DNA of 64,000 nt, taken from contig CBDCLY010000039.1 in assembly GCA_965218715.1 (NCBI GenBank), positions 4,581 to 68,580 of the forward strand, read 5' to 3'. This document shows positions 1-9,953 of the stretch, piece by piece (within the stretch, counting starts at the first letter, position 1; the number at the start of each line of letters is the position of its first letter). This DNA comes from CBDCLY01 sp965218715. GTDB lineage: Bacteria; Bacteroidota; Bacteroidia; Flavobacteriales_E; Vicingaceae. The notes beneath the pieces are model-generated. The model did not search any database and had not been told where the DNA came from. It saw only the letters and a program-made list of their open reading frames with translations. A program made the position numbers and the translations under genes.

Positions 1-2
1 TT

Positions 3-569
3 CCTACAACTCCTGCTGCTTCTGGAATAGAATCCAATAAAGCAAGATTAACTTGGGACGCAATGTCTGGTGCATTAAAGTACAGAATCAGATATAGAGT
101 AGTTGGTGCTCCAACTTGGACAAAAACATCAGTTTCAGGAAAAACTAAAAAATGGATCAGCAGCTTAACTGCGAATTCAAATTATGAGTGGCAAATTAAG
201 TCGGTTTGTGAATATGGAACTACAGCTTCAGGTACTAAGTGGAGCGCAGTTCAAAACTTCATGACTCCAACTGCACCTGCTCGTTTGAAATTTGAGAATA
301 GCGACGATGCATCTAAAGTTAATGAGATTGCAGTTTACCTGAACCCAAGTAATGGACAGTTCAATTTGAAAATCAATCAAGAAGAAAGCATTGATTATCA
401 ATTAGAGATTGTTGACATTATTGGAAAAGTGGTTTACCAAAAACAAATAACGAATGATCAAGGTCAAATTTTAGAAATCATTAACCTAGAAGAAAAACCA
501 ACAGGTGTTTACTTCTTGCGATTAACTAACGCAAGCGAAACACATGTGGAGAGAATAGCAATCCACTAA
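3..569 (+). CDS. C-terminal part of a T9SS-secreted protein (FN3 domain plus sorting tail), 5' end outside window
   Basis: The reading frame is open from base 3, so the gene begins before the window. The first ~95 visible residues form a fibronectin type III-like domain (ARLTWDAMSG, YRIRYRVVG, YEWQIKSVCEYG), a fold common in Bacteroidota secreted adhesins and enzymes. The last ~80 residues are a type A T9SS sorting domain: an NPSNGQF start, a DIIGKVVYQK strand and a closing GVYFLRL strand. By family knowledge this tail directs export through the outer membrane and is removed or attached at the surface. The catalytic or binding part lies upstream and cannot be seen. A strong terminator follows directly. 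Confidence 0.85.
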   Translation, partial: PTTPAASGIESNKARLTWDAMSGALKYRIRYRVVGAPTWTKTSVSGKTKKWISSLTANSNYEWQIKSVCEYGTTASGTKWSAVQNFMTPTAPARLKFENSDDASKVNEIAVYLNPSNGQFNLKINQEESIDYQLEIVDIIGKVVYQKQITNDQGQILEIINLEEKPTGVYFLRLTNASETHVERIAIH

Positions 570-582
570 CTACTACCAATGT

Positions 583-618
583 AAAAAAACCAGCTTGAGA
601 TTCAAGCTGGTTTTTTTT
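583..618 (+). terminator. Rho-independent terminator after the T9SS cargo gene
   Basis: A 9-bp perfect stem (CCAGCTTGA at 590-598 with TCAAGCTGG at 602-610) has a 3-base loop and is followed by eight T. The A-run before the stem can extend it. It sits 14 bases after the stop codon and is largely symmetrical. Confidence 0.9.
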
Positions 619-680
619 GTTTATTAATTTAACAATGATTAAGTATTTCAATTAATACTAAGTTTGAAAAAAATAAAGAA

Positions 681-2729
681 ATGAAAAAGTTAATTTATTC
701 TTGCATTATACTAGGTTTAGCTGCTTGTACAAATGCACCAGTTCAAGAAGACACAAAAGAAACAGTGGAAAACTCATATTCTAGTGCATTTGACTTAAGT
801 AACCTAGACACAACTGTTAAGCCATGTGAAGACTTTTATCAATATGCAATCGGAGGTTGGAGAGAAGCAAATCCTGTTCCATCAACAGAAAGTCGATGGT
901 CTAGTTTCAATGTAGTTGTAGAATCAAACAATAAAAAATTAAGAGCAATACTAGACGAATATTCACAAGCGAATGCCGAAAAAGGATCAAAAGAACAGCA
1001 AATAGGAGCCTTTTATCAAAGCTTGATGGATTCTACCCTAGCAGATGAAAAAGGCATTGATCCTTTGAAGCCAACATTAGAAAATATCGATAAAATTAGC
1101 AATAAGGAGGAATTACTAGTTGCCATTGCAGCATTGAGGAAATTAGGTGCAAATCCACTATTTGGTTTATACATTGGCCAAGACGATAAAAACAGTGAAG
1201 CATACATCACCTATTTGTATCAAAGTGGTTTAGGCCTTCCTGATCAAGCCTATTATGTAAAAACTGATGAAAAATCTATCGAAATTCAAAATGCCTATCA
1301 AGAACACATTTCGAAAATGCTAGGTCTAGCTAAATTAGAAAATGCAGATGAAAAAGCTAAATCTATTTATGATTTGGAGGCGCAATTGGCAGGGATTTCA
1401 ATGACTAGAGTTGAACGGAGAGACCCAGAGAAGACCTACAATAAAATGAGCATCAATGAGCTTAGCGAATTAGGAACAGGAATAAATTGGAATCAATACT
1501 TTACGGCATCTGGTCTAAGCGATTTAAATGAAATTGTTGTTTCTCAACCGGATTTTATTAGTGGTTCTTCTGATCTATTAAATGAAATTGCAGTCGAAAC
1601 TTGGAAAGATTACTTAAAGTGGACTGTTATCAATGCGTATGCTTCAAACCTAAGTTCAGATTTTGTCAATCAAAATTTTGATTTTTATTCAAGCACACTA
1701 AGCGGCACAAAAGAAATGAAACCTAGATGGAAAAGGTCTCTATCTAAAGTGAATGGCAGCATCGGCCAGCTTCTAGGTCAAGCTTTTGTTGAAAAACATT
1801 TCCCAGAAGAGTCTAAGGCTGAGCTAAGTCGTTTGGTGGAAAACCTTAGAGCTGTTTTTAAAGAAAGAATAGAAGGCTTAGCTTGGATGAGCGAAGAAAC
1901 CAAAGTAAAAGCCCTTGAGAAATTAGCTTCATTCAATAAAAAAATTGGCTATCCCGACAAATGGAGAGATTATTCGAAATTGGACGTTGATGCTGGCAAT
2001 GCAGTTGTTAATATCATGAATGCAAGACTTTATAATTATGAATACATGATGAATAAACTTGGCAATCCTGTTGATAAAGACGAATGGTTCATGACACCAC
2101 AAACCGTTAATGCCTATTATAGTTCATCTAAAAATGAAATTGTGTTCCCAGCAGGAATTTTGCAAGCACCATTTTATGATCCAAATGCTGATGCAGCAAT
2201 AAATTATGGCGGTATTGGTGCAGTAATTGGCCATGAATTTACCCACGGCTTCGATGACCAAGGGAGCAAATATGATGCTTCAGGAAATCTTTCCAATTGG
2301 TGGACAGAAGATGATCGAAGTCAATTTGATGAACGTGCGAATTTTGTTGTTGAGCAATTCAATGGATTTGAACCACTTGATAGCCTGTTTGTAAATGGAA
2401 AACTTACACTAGGCGAAAACATTGCTGATCTTGGTGGTGCAACCATGGCTTATTATGCTTTAGAAAAAGAATTGAGTGAAACAGGGAAGCCAGAACCAAT
2501 CGACGGTTTTAGCTACCAACAAAGATTCTTTCTAGGCTGGGCACAAGTTTGGCACATGAATATGACTGAGGAAGAGTTAAGAAAAAGAATTGCGACTGAC
2601 TCTCATTCCCCTGGCCAATACAGAGTAATTGGCCCCTTAGCCAATATGCCAGAATTTGCTGAAGCATTTGATTGTGTAGCGGGAGATCCAATGGTTAATG
2701 CTGATAGTGTTAAAGCGGTAATTTGGTAG
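681..2729 (+). CDS. pepO: M13 family zinc endopeptidase, lipoprotein (PepO/neprilysin-like)
   Basis: The 682-residue product has the usual length for bacterial M13 peptidases. A lipoprotein signal is clear: a short basic start, a hydrophobic stretch and the lipobox LAAC with Cys16, so it is probably anchored in the envelope. The N-terminal M13 domain includes DFYQYAIGGW. The catalytic domain carries the zinc motif HEFTH (His518, Glu519, His522) and the second motif ENIAD (Glu579 third zinc ligand, Asp583). The NAYY substrate-binding motif and a C-terminal VIW similar to the family's closing CxVW are present. It likely degrades peptides in the periplasm or at the surface. Its stop overlaps the start of the next gene. 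A TAAGTTTG sequence at 659-666 resembles a -7 box, but no well-spaced -33 box was found. Confidence 0.93.
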   Translation: MKKLIYSCIILGLAACTNAPVQEDTKETVENSYSSAFDLSNLDTTVKPCEDFYQYAIGGWREANPVPSTESRWSSFNVVVESNNKKLRAILDEYSQANAEKGSKEQQIGAFYQSLMDSTLADEKGIDPLKPTLENIDKISNKEELLVAIAALRKLGANPLFGLYIGQDDKNSEAYITYLYQSGLGLPDQAYYVKTDEKSIEIQNAYQEHISKMLGLAKLENADEKAKSIYDLEAQLAGISMTRVERRDPEKTYNKMSINELSELGTGINWNQYFTASGLSDLNEIVVSQPDFISGSSDLLNEIAVETWKDYLKWTVINAYASNLSSDFVNQNFDFYSSTLSGTKEMKPRWKRSLSKVNGSIGQLLGQAFVEKHFPEESKAELSRLVENLRAVFKERIEGLAWMSEETKVKALEKLASFNKKIGYPDKWRDYSKLDVDAGNAVVNIMNARLYNYEYMMNKLGNPVDKDEWFMTPQTVNAYYSSSKNEIVFPAGILQAPFYDPNADAAINYGGIGAVIGHEFTHGFDDQGSKYDASGNLSNWWTEDDRSQFDERANFVVEQFNGFEPLDSLFVNGKLTLGENIADLGGATMAYYALEKELSETGKPEPIDGFSYQQRFFLGWAQVWHMNMTEEELRKRIATDSHSPGQYRVIGPLANMPEFAEAFDCVAGDPMVNADSVKAVIW

Positions 2730-3139
2730 TGCCCAACAGGCAAGAAAAAGAACCGAAAGGGTTTAAGAAGGCTTTTAATAAAGCCAAAAACCTAATTCAC
2801 GAGAAAAAAAGACTCGGCCAAGCCCTTAGTAAAGGAATTGAAAAAGCAAAGAAAAATCAGTCCAAACTTAGAGAAGTTTGGACTGATTTTATTGCTCTAT
2901 TTCGAATGATTAAAGCTTGGAGCAAAGGCGATTACCAAAAAATTCCTTGGAAAATAATCGCATCAGCTACCGCTGCAATATTGTACTTCATTAATCCATT
3001 AGATCTAATTCCTGATTTCATTCCAGCAATAGGATTAATAGACGATTTAAGTATAATACAGTTTGTTTTAATGAGTGTCAATTCTGAACTAAAAAGCTTT
3101 CTCGATTGGGAAAATGAACAAAATAAAAATGTTGAATAG
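2729..3139 (+). CDS. YkvA-like DUF1232 small membrane protein
   Basis: About 136 residues. The first ~55 are very basic and lysine-rich. The second half is the DUF1232/YkvA domain, recognisable by the hydrophobic helix IIASATAAILYFINPLDLIP and the DFIPAIGLIDD motif. The molecular function of the family is not established. Two starts are possible: TTG at 2723 or GTG at 2729. The GTG overlaps the pepO stop by one base and is preferred for coupling. The 3' end overlaps the following methyltransferase. A 17-bp perfect inverted repeat followed by TTTT lies inside the coding sequence (listed separately), which is odd for a gene body. Confidence 0.75.
   Translation: MPNRQEKEPKGFKKAFNKAKNLIHEKKRLGQALSKGIEKAKKNQSKLREVWTDFIALFRMIKAWSKGDYQKIPWKIIASATAAILYFINPLDLIPDFIPAIGLIDDLSIIQFVLMSVNSELKSFLDWENEQNKNVE
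2853..2890 (+). promoter_or_regulatory. Perfect 17-bp hairpin with T-run inside the DUF1232 gene (terminator-like)
   Basis: The left arm 2853-2869 (AAAATCAGTCCAAACTT) and the right arm 2874-2890 are exact reverse complements around an AGAG loop, ending in TTTT. It lies ~125 bases after the pepO stop, within codons of the basic N-terminal part of the DUF1232 protein. It may act as a partial terminator or attenuator for read-through from pepO, or as an RNA stability element. The structure is seen directly; the role is inferred. Confidence 0.6.
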
Positions 3140-3917
3140 ACTCTACAGTTTTTTCTATTACCTCCAATACTTGGTTCGTAGTTTCCATTTGCATGGAATT
3201 CACTCCCCTTTTGTATTTGACCTTCAAAAAAACGTATTCAGTGAAACTCTTCCCTATTATTCATTTGAGAAAATAGAAGCCATACGTGCGAAATTGCTAT
3301 TAACTGATAAGGATATAGAAATTTTAGATTTAGGTGCTGGCTCGAATAAAAAAGCAGGTCAAACTAGAAGCATTAAATCCATTACTAGTTCAGCAGTTAA
3401 GCCGGCTCATTTGGCTCAAATCCTTCATAGATTGGCCAATAAAAACAAAGCAAACACTATCCTAGAGTTGGGAACATCAGTTGGACTAACAACTGCTTAT
3501 TTAGCTACAGCAAACCCAAGCTCTGAGGTTCTTAGTTTTGAGGGATCACCTAAATTAGTAGAATTAGCCAATATCAACTTAAAGAAACTGGAGATAAATA
3601 ACGTTAAGGTTATTGAAGGCCACTTTGACAACACTCTCCCTTTTCATCTAAGGGAAATTGATCAAATAGATTTTGCTTTTATAGATGGGAACCATCAAAA
3701 AGAGGCAACGATAAATTATTTTGAATGGATTTCAGCTGCGGTTCACGAGAATTCCATATTGGTTTTCGATGATATTCATTGGTCGAAGGGCATGCATGAG
3801 GCATGGAATCAGATCATTTTAGATTCAAGAGTTACCGTCAGCATTGACCTTTTCCACTTTGGTATATTGTTCTTTAAAAAAGACCAAGAAAAAGAGCATT
3901 TCACCATTTATCATTAA
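3114..3917 (+). CDS. Class I SAM-dependent methyltransferase
   Basis: 267 residues from the ATG at 3114; ATG 3129 is an alternative that shortens the overlap with the DUF1232 gene. The central part is a Rossmann-fold methyltransferase. The SAM-binding motif I is [16 protein letters not shown], the acidic end of strand 2 is VLSFEGS, and [13 protein letters not shown] followed by ILVFDDIHW resembles the O-methyltransferase (class I, catechol-OMT-like) arrangement with an acidic metal-binding pair. The substrate cannot be told. It lies in a run of same-strand genes with overlaps, probably co-transcribed with the ABC ATPase downstream. Confidence 0.78.
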   Translation: MNKIKMLNRLYSFFYYLQYLVRSFHLHGIHSPFVFDLQKNVFSETLPYYSFEKIEAIRAKLLLTDKDIEILDLGAGSNKKAGQTRSIKSITSSAVKPAHLAQILHRLANKNKANTILELGTSVGLTTAYLATANPSSEVLSFEGSPKLVELANINLKKLEINNVKVIEGHFDNTLPFHLREIDQIDFAFIDGNHQKEATINYFEWISAAVHENSILVFDDIHWSKGMHEAWNQIILDSRVTVSIDLFHFGILFFKKDQEKEHFTIYH

Positions 3918-3954
3918 GACTGTCAATTATTATCCTAAAGACTTACTTTTGAGT

Positions 3955-4668
3955 ATGCAGAATGAAGAAGCCATAATAAAAGTTGACAATCTGGTCAGAA
4001 ATTTCCGCCTTGGCAAGCAAGTCATAAAGGTTTTGAGAGAGTTGAGTTTTTCAATTCAAAAGAATGAATATGTCGCACTTATGGGGCCTTCTGGCTCTGG
4101 AAAATCTACCTTAATGAACCTACTTGGTTGCCTAGATACACCCACTTCTGGTAATTACATTTTAAACAATCAAGAAGTTGGCAAATTAAGTGATGATGAA
4201 TTGGCAGAAATAAGAAACAAGGAGATTGGTTTTGTTTTTCAAACTTTTAATTTATTGCCCAGATCTACAGCCTTAGATAATGTTTCATTACCATTGATTT
4301 ATGCAGGATATAAAGAAAGTGAACGAAAAGAAAAAGCCCTAGAAGTTTTAGATCAAGTGGGATTATCTGACCGAGTTAACCACAAACCAAATGAATTGTC
4401 AGGCGGGCAAAGACAAAGGGTAGCTGTTGCAAGGGCATTGGTAAACAATCCTTCAATAATTTTAGCAGATGAGCCAACAGGTAACTTAGATTCTAAAACT
4501 TCGCATGAGATCATGGGCTTATTGGATCAAATTCACAAAAACGGAAATACAATAATATTAGTCACCCACGAAGAAGACATTGCCCTGCATGCACATCGAA
4601 TAATTAGATTGCGTGATGGTGTTATAGAATCTGATATTCAAAATAAAAGCGTTACCGCACATTCTTAA
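3955..4668 (+). CDS. ABC transporter ATP-binding protein, LolD/MacB type
   Basis: 237 residues from the ATG at 3955. The frame is open further upstream, but that part overlaps the methyltransferase and has no family similarity. Walker A is GPSGSGKST (~residues 44-52), the Q-loop is VFQTFNLLP, the signature is [15 protein letters not shown] and Walker B is [12 protein letters not shown], with the H-loop in VTHE. The [11 protein letters not shown] stretch and the NLDSKTS extension are typical of the LolD/MacB/FtsE group that powers lipoprotein release or efflux permeases. No permease gene is adjacent, so the partner must be elsewhere. The next gene starts two bases after its stop. Confidence 0.88.
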   Translation: MQNEEAIIKVDNLVRNFRLGKQVIKVLRELSFSIQKNEYVALMGPSGSGKSTLMNLLGCLDTPTSGNYILNNQEVGKLSDDELAEIRNKEIGFVFQTFNLLPRSTALDNVSLPLIYAGYKESERKEKALEVLDQVGLSDRVNHKPNELSGGQRQRVAVARALVNNPSIILADEPTGNLDSKTSHEIMGLLDQIHKNGNTIILVTHEEDIALHAHRIIRLRDGVIESDIQNKSVTAHS

Positions 4669-4669
4669 A

Positions 4670-5221
4670 ATGAAAATTTACACCAAAAAGGGAGACAAGG
4701 GCTTAACCGGATTAATAGGCGGCACAAGAGTTTCAAAACATCATTTGAGGATAGAGGCATATGGAACTGTTGACGAGTTGAATTCCTACCTTGGATTAAT
4801 TCGTGATCAAAAAATTGATCAAAGAAGCATAGATTCAATCCTAAATATACAAGATCGACTATTTACATTAGGCTCATTGTTAGCTCAAGACCCAGATAAA
4901 AAATCGATGCACTTGCCTCAACTATCCGAAGAGGATATTGAATTCCTTGAATCTGAAATAGATCACATGGACCAGATGCTGGAACCCATGAAAAATTTCA
5001 TTTTACCAGGCGGTCACAGCACAGTCTCATTCATCCATATTGCAAGATGTGTGTGCAGACGCGCTGAACGTTTTTGCACCAAATTGGCTGAAAATACCCC
5101 AATAGATTCCTTAGTAATTATGTACCTAAATCGCCTTTCAGATTACCTTTTCACATTATCTAGAAAAATGACGAAAGATCTAGAGGCTAAAGAAATTCCC
5201 TGGATAGCCAAAAAAAGATAA
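4670..5221 (+). CDS. Cob(I)yrinic acid a,c-diamide adenosyltransferase (PduO-type)
   Basis: 183 residues, typical for PduO-type ATP:cobalamin adenosyltransferases, which transfer the adenosyl group of ATP to reduced cobalamin to make coenzyme B12. Diagnostic segments are the N-terminal YTKKGDKGLTGL nucleotide loop, the VDELNSYLGL helix, and the C-terminal CRRAERF helix with its conserved Arg-Arg-Glu. The ATG lies one base beyond the ABC ATPase stop, so translation is probably coupled. No cobalamin biosynthesis gene is in the window, so it more likely serves salvage of imported B12. Confidence 0.92.
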   Translation: MKIYTKKGDKGLTGLIGGTRVSKHHLRIEAYGTVDELNSYLGLIRDQKIDQRSIDSILNIQDRLFTLGSLLAQDPDKKSMHLPQLSEEDIEFLESEIDHMDQMLEPMKNFILPGGHSTVSFIHIARCVCRRAERFCTKLAENTPIDSLVIMYLNRLSDYLFTLSRKMTKDLEAKEIPWIAKKR

Positions 5222-5270
5222 ACTACTAATATCCAGAATCTTAACCCATATTTTGTCCCTAAATATTTTA

Positions 5271-5301
5271 CTTGATTATTATCACAAAAAAATTACTTTT
5301 G
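5271..5301 (+). promoter_or_regulatory. Bacteroidota-type promoter upstream of the DUF2795 gene
   Basis: A CTTG at 5271-5274 (consensus TTTG or TTG, -33) is followed after 19 bases by TACTTTTG at 5294-5301, an exact match to the Bacteroidota -7 consensus TAnnTTTG. The ATG of the DUF2795 gene lies 22 bases downstream, which gives a short leader. Confidence 0.65.
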
Positions 5302-5323
5302 CGTTAATTCAAAACCTACTAAT

Positions 5324-5545
5324 ATGTATTGGACATTAGAATTAGCTTCTTACTTGGAAGACGCCCCTTGGCCAGCAACAAAAGATGAATTAATCGATTT
5401 TGCTATTCGTGCTGGAGCACCTCTAGAAGTAGTTGAAAACCTTCAAGAAATTGAAGACGAGGGAGAATCTTATGAAACTATTGAGGACATTTGGCCAGAT
5501 TATCCAACCAAAGAAGATTTCTTCTTTAATGAGGATGAATATTAA
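5324..5545 (+). CDS. DUF2795 family small acidic protein
   Basis: 73 residues, strongly acidic. Its first 45 residues match the DUF2795 family: a Trp-Thr-Leu-Glu-Leu start, EDAPWPATKDELIDFAIRAG, and a VENLQEIEDEGE helix. The C-terminal IEDIWPDYPT and the acidic/aromatic tail are typical of Bacteroidota members. The family is widespread, often near secA in this phylum, and has no settled function. A clear promoter precedes it. About 150 bases separate it from the secA start, so the two could be co-transcribed. Confidence 0.88.
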   Translation: MYWTLELASYLEDAPWPATKDELIDFAIRAGAPLEVVENLQEIEDEGESYETIEDIWPDYPTKEDFFFNEDEY

Positions 5546-5696
5546 CTAAAGAATAAGACATTTTGAAGCCTTTTTTGTTTCGCAAGATTCCGATTTTCTC
5601 AAACGGCTTTTTTAACTTGTCCAATCTCGATCCAATTTAGCACGGCTTAATTGAGTAACTTTTGTAAGCCATTTGCAAAAAAAACAACGAAGCAAT

Positions 5697-8600
5697 ATGT
5701 TTGGCGCACTTATCCAAAACAATAAAGAAACTACTAGGAAGTAAAGCAGAGAGAGATCTAAAAGAAGTTAATCCCTCTTAGTTGAAAAATCAAAGCTGAA
5801 TATCCCTAAACTAGCCAGTCTTACTAACGATGAGTTAAGAGCAAAAACACAGAATTTAAAACTAGAATTAATGCACACATGCGAAAGAAACGATCTCAAA
5901 TAGAAAATCACAAACTAAAGATTGAGCAAGAGAGTGACATTAAGCAAAAAGAAGCCATTTATGCAAAGAAATAGATAAAATTGAAGAAGGGATTAATGAC
6001 AAAATAGAGATTGTACTGCTCGATATTTTACCTGAAGCCTTTGCTGTGGTAAAAGAAACTGCAAAACGATTTAGCGAAAATTCACTAGCATAGAGGTAAG
6101 TGCTAGTCAAATGGATAAAGACATTGCTGCTGAAAGAGATAGCGTTTCATTGAGGGCGAAAATGCGGTTTGGTCAAATTCATGGAATGCCGCTGGAGCTG
6201 AAGTGACTTGGGACATGGTTCATTATGATGTTCAGTTAATTGGAGGAATTGTCTTGCATACTGGTAAAATTGCTGAGATGGCAACTGGTGAAGGAAAAAC
6301 ACTTGTCGCAACACTACCTGTCTACCTGAATGCGCTTGCTGGAAGAGGTGTTCACCTGGTTACAGTAAATAATTACTTGGCCAAACGTGATTCTGAATGG
6401 ATGGGCCCATTGTTCGAATTTCATGGATTAAGTGTTGATTGTATCGACAATCATCAACCAAATTCTCCAGAACGAATAGAAGCATATCCAAGCAGATATT
6501 ACTTACGGAACAAACAATGAATTTGGCTTTGATTATTTGAGAGACAACATGTCAAGAACACCTGAAGAGTTGGTTCAGAGAAAGCATCATTATGCGATTA
6601 TTGATGAGGTTGATTCTGTTCTAATTGATGATGCTAGAACTCCATTAATTATCTCGGGACCGACACCTAAAGGGGATCAACATGAGTTTCATGAGCTAAA
6701 GCCTTTAGTAGATAAATTATTCTCTGCTCAAAAGCGACTAATAACAACCCTGTTAGCAGATGCCAAAAAGAAGCTCAAAACTGAAGAAAGCGACAGCAAA
6801 AAGCTAAAGCAATTGCAAGAAGAAGGCGGCATGGCCTTATTGAGGTCTTTTAGAGGATTGCCAAAAAATAAGGCATTGATAAAGTTCTTAAGTGAACCAG
6901 GGATTAAAGCCCAATTGCAAAAAACGGAGAATTTCTACCTTCAAGACCAAGGAAAGGAAATGCACATTGTTGATGCAGAGCTTTATTTTGTAATTGATGA
7001 GAAAAACAATTCCATCGAACTATCTGAAAAGGGAATTGAGCTAATATCCGGTTCAGAAAAAGACGGTAATTTCTTTATACTTCCCGACATCAACATGGAA
7101 TTGAGTCAAATTGATGCCGGAAATGAAGACGATGAAGCCAAGCTGAAGAGAAAGGATCAAATCATCCAAGATTATTCTATTAAGGCTGAACGAATACACA
7201 CCGTAAATCAATTGATAAAGGCATATACCTTGTTTGAAAAGGACACGGAGTATGTGGTGATGGACAACAAGGTAAAAATTGTTGATGAGCAAACGGGAAG
7301 AATCATGGAAGGAAGAAGATACTCCGACGGTCTTCATCAAGCCATAGAATCCAAAGAGAACGTAAAAGTAGAAGCTGCTACTCAAACCTATGCTACTGTT
7401 ACCCTTCAGAACTATTTCAGAATGTATCACAAACTTTCTGGGATGACAGGTACTGCAGAAACAGAGGCGGGTGAGTTTTGGGACATCTATGAATTAGACG
7501 TTGTGGTTATTCCAACCAATAGACCTATTGCTAGAGACGATAGAGAAGACATGGTTTTTAAAACCACAAGAGAAAAGTACAATGCTGTTGGTGATGAAAT
7601 CGTGAAATTAGTGAGTGAAGGTAGACCTGTATTGGTTGGGACCACCTCAGTTGAGATTTCTGAATTATTGAGCCGCATGCTCAAGATGAAAAACATTAAG
7701 CACAATGTATTGAATGCCAAATTGCATCAAAAAGAGGCTGACATTGTTGCAGAAGCTGGAAATGCCGGCACGGTGACCATTGCCACCAATATGGCCGGTA
7801 GGGGAACCGACATTAAGTTAAGACCAGAAGTAAAAGAAGCAGGCGGATTGGCCATAATTGGAACCGAACGCCATGAATCTAGACGAGTAGATAGGCAGTT
7901 AAGAGGTAGAGCTGGTCGCCAGGGTGATCCAGGTAGCTCTCAGTTCTATGTTTCATTGGAAGACAATTTGATGCGTTTGTTTGGTTCAGATCGAATCGCC
8001 AAACTAATGGACAGAATGGGATTGGAAGAGGGTGAAGTGATTCAACACTCTATGATAACCAAGTCAATAGAAAGAGCTCAGAAGAAAGTAGAGGAGAACA
8101 ACTTTGGAATCAGAAAGCGCTTGCTTGAGTATGATGATGTAATGAATGCTCAAAGAGAGGTGATTTACAAAAGAAGAAGACATGCACTTCACGGCGAACG
8201 TCTTAATGTAGACATCGCAAACATGCTTTACGATGCGATTGGCTCTATCGTTCATGAAGGCATTGAAATGGGAGATTACGAACAATTTAAATTTGATTTG
8301 ATCCGAAATTTCTCAATGGAAAGCCCATTTGATGAAAAGACTTTCAATGGTGGCAAAGCAGACGAGCATGCCGATACTATTTACCAATTGGCATTGAAAC
8401 AGTATCAAAAGAAATCTGAAATAGTCGCTAAAACAGCCCTTCCTGTATTGGATAGCATTCACAATGATCCTTCGAACCAATATGAGAATATTGTAGTTCC
8501 TTTCACAGATGGCAAGAAAACCTTACAAGTTGTTTGTAATCTTGAAAAAGCAATTGAATCACAAGGTGCAGAATTGATTAAGTCTTTTGAAAAAATTAGC

Positions 8601-9038
8601 CTTTTAGCAATGATTGATAATGCTTGGAAAGAGCATTTAAGAGAAATGGATGACCTAAAGCAGTCGGTGCAAGGTGCAGTTTATGAGCAGAAAGACCCTT
8701 TATTGATCTACAAGTTTGAGGCATTTGAATTGTTTAAGCAAATGATCGATAGAACCAATAAAGAAATTATTGGATTTTTAATTAAAGGAAATTTACCTCA
8801 ACAAGAAACTAGCCCTAGCATTCAACAAGCTCCACAGGCAAAGCAAGAAACCCCCAAATTACAAACTTCAAGAACTGAAGTTCCAAAGTTTAGTCAGGGA
8901 AAATCAGGCAATCAAGGCGCTGCACCTGCTCAAGAAAAAGTAAGGGTTGAGCCTGTTAGAGTGGAGAAAAAAGTTGGTAGAAATGAGCCTTGCCCATGTG
9001 GAAGTGGCAAAAAGTTCAAACAATGTCATGGCAAATAG
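5697..9038 (+). CDS. secA: Preprotein translocase ATPase SecA; 5' third disrupted by about nine frameshifts
   Basis: SecA is the ATPase motor that pushes precursors through SecYEG. From ATG 5697 to the stop the span is 1,114 codons, the normal length of Bacteroidota SecA. An intact frame runs from 6537: [17 protein letters not shown], the GTTSVEISE region, [10 protein letters not shown], and a C-terminal SEC-C zinc motif [15 protein letters not shown] second intact piece (6203-6520) holds Walker A in MATGEGKT. Before and between them the SecA sequence continues but changes frame repeatedly (for example [35 protein letters not shown]). Most changes are one-base losses in A-runs, and the net shift is a multiple of three. 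SecA is essential, so sequencing or assembly error is more likely than a pseudogene. Confidence 0.9.
5715..6490 (+). other. secA: Cluster of frameshifts in the 5' part of secA
   Basis: Following the SecA amino acid pattern through all three frames, the frame changes near 5715, 5776, 5787, 5807, 5867, 5966, 6087, 6150 and 6487. Several are in homopolymers (the A-run at 5785-5789 and the CC before 6490). No other similar stretch of the window shows this density. The rest of secA (2.5 kb) is clean. Confidence 0.8.
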
Positions 9039-9039
9039 C

Positions 9040-9951
9040 TTAATCTGCTAAAGCATCCCTTAGAATTTCATTAAAGCGAATTGCTCCTTCATGGTTCAAG
9101 TGCCGCTCATCATTGAACAATTCTAATTGCTCTAAGAATCGCTCATCTTGACTAAAATCAAATAGTCTAACATCAGCATCAAGAAACTGCTGAATGAATG
9201 CCTTCTCTTTTAAGAACTTATTCTTGTTGTGGGGATACAATTGAGGAGATAAAACGATGCTAAGTTGAACATTTTTGGACTTTGCTAATACAACGAACGA
9301 TTGAAGAATCTTCATTTTCCTTTTGTTCATTTCCTTAGAATCAAAACCGGGTTTCTTTGATCTCAATTGTTTCATTTTTCCAAACAATGGGCGATAACCC
9401 AATTCCATCTGATTATCTTGAATAATTAAAGGTGAAAATACATCCCAAAGACTTGAATTGTATCTGTAAAAGCTACTATAGAAAAAAATCTTTCTTGCCT
9501 CTTCTTCCCTATTCAGATAGCCTTGAAAATCAGGATATGTAAAATAAAATGGATTTAGAAAAGACATCCGATCTTCCTTTACGGGATCCCGTAAATTGGC
9601 ATATTGAAATTCAAGAATGATGTGATCGATATTCCCTTTATTCAAAAGGCACTTTTCTAAAGCTTGAACAAATTGAAGGTCACGCCCGCCATAGCCAAGG
9701 TTAAATGAAGACCACTTATTTTCATAGTCCAAAACACTGGGAATGAATTGTCGTTCTGCTCTTGAATTCCCTAAAATAATCCTGTTGTACTTGGATTCAT
9801 TAAGTCCTTCTTGCAACTTTTGGTAATTCCCTGATTTTGTAGATTTTAGCACAGAATCTACCAAATACCCAAAGGTGATATCAAAACAAGTAATGATAAT
9901 CAGCCCAATGACTAGTGATTTGAAAAAACTGAAGTACTGATTATTTACCAT
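9040..9951 (-). CDS. SGNH-hydrolase-like membrane-anchored protein, partner of the MBOAT acyltransferase
   Basis: 303 residues. A hydrophobic segment (~residues 10-30) anchors the N-terminus. The motif LGNSRAER (Ser63 as likely nucleophile) and a C-terminal DERH (Asp281, His284) with NHEGA form an SGNH/GDSL-like active site, as in the AlgJ/AlgX/DltD-type proteins that pair with MBOAT enzymes. Its start lies two bases from the stop of the MBOAT gene, so the pair is almost certainly translated together. It probably moves acyl (acetyl) groups onto the polysaccharide in the periplasm. It is the last gene of the long minus-strand operon and ends one base from the convergent secA stop. Confidence 0.72.
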   Translation of the reverse strand: MVNNQYFSFFKSLVIGLIIITCFDITFGYLVDSVLKSTKSGNYQKLQEGLNESKYNRIILGNSRAERQFIPSVLDYENKWSSFNLGYGGRDLQFVQALEKCLLNKGNIDHIILEFQYANLRDPVKEDRMSFLNPFYFTYPDFQGYLNREEEARKIFFYSSFYRYNSSLWDVFSPLIIQDNQMELGYRPLFGKMKQLRSKKPGFDSKEMNKRKMKILQSFVVLAKSKNVQLSIVLSPQLYPHNKNKFLKEKAFIQQFLDADVRLFDFSQDERFLEQLELFNDERHLNHEGAIRFNEILRDALAD

Positions 9952-9953
9952 GC

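Noticed and set aside
5570..5611. Possible terminator between the DUF2795 gene and secA (AGCC...GGCT near T-runs)
   Set aside because: Only four paired bases with a long unpaired interior; too weak, and the two genes may be co-transcribed.
7053..7430. Antisense open frames inside secA, the OmpA gene, dnaE2 and the protease
   Set aside because: Hydrophobic or low-complexity shadows of strong coding genes on the other strand, without family similarity or start context.
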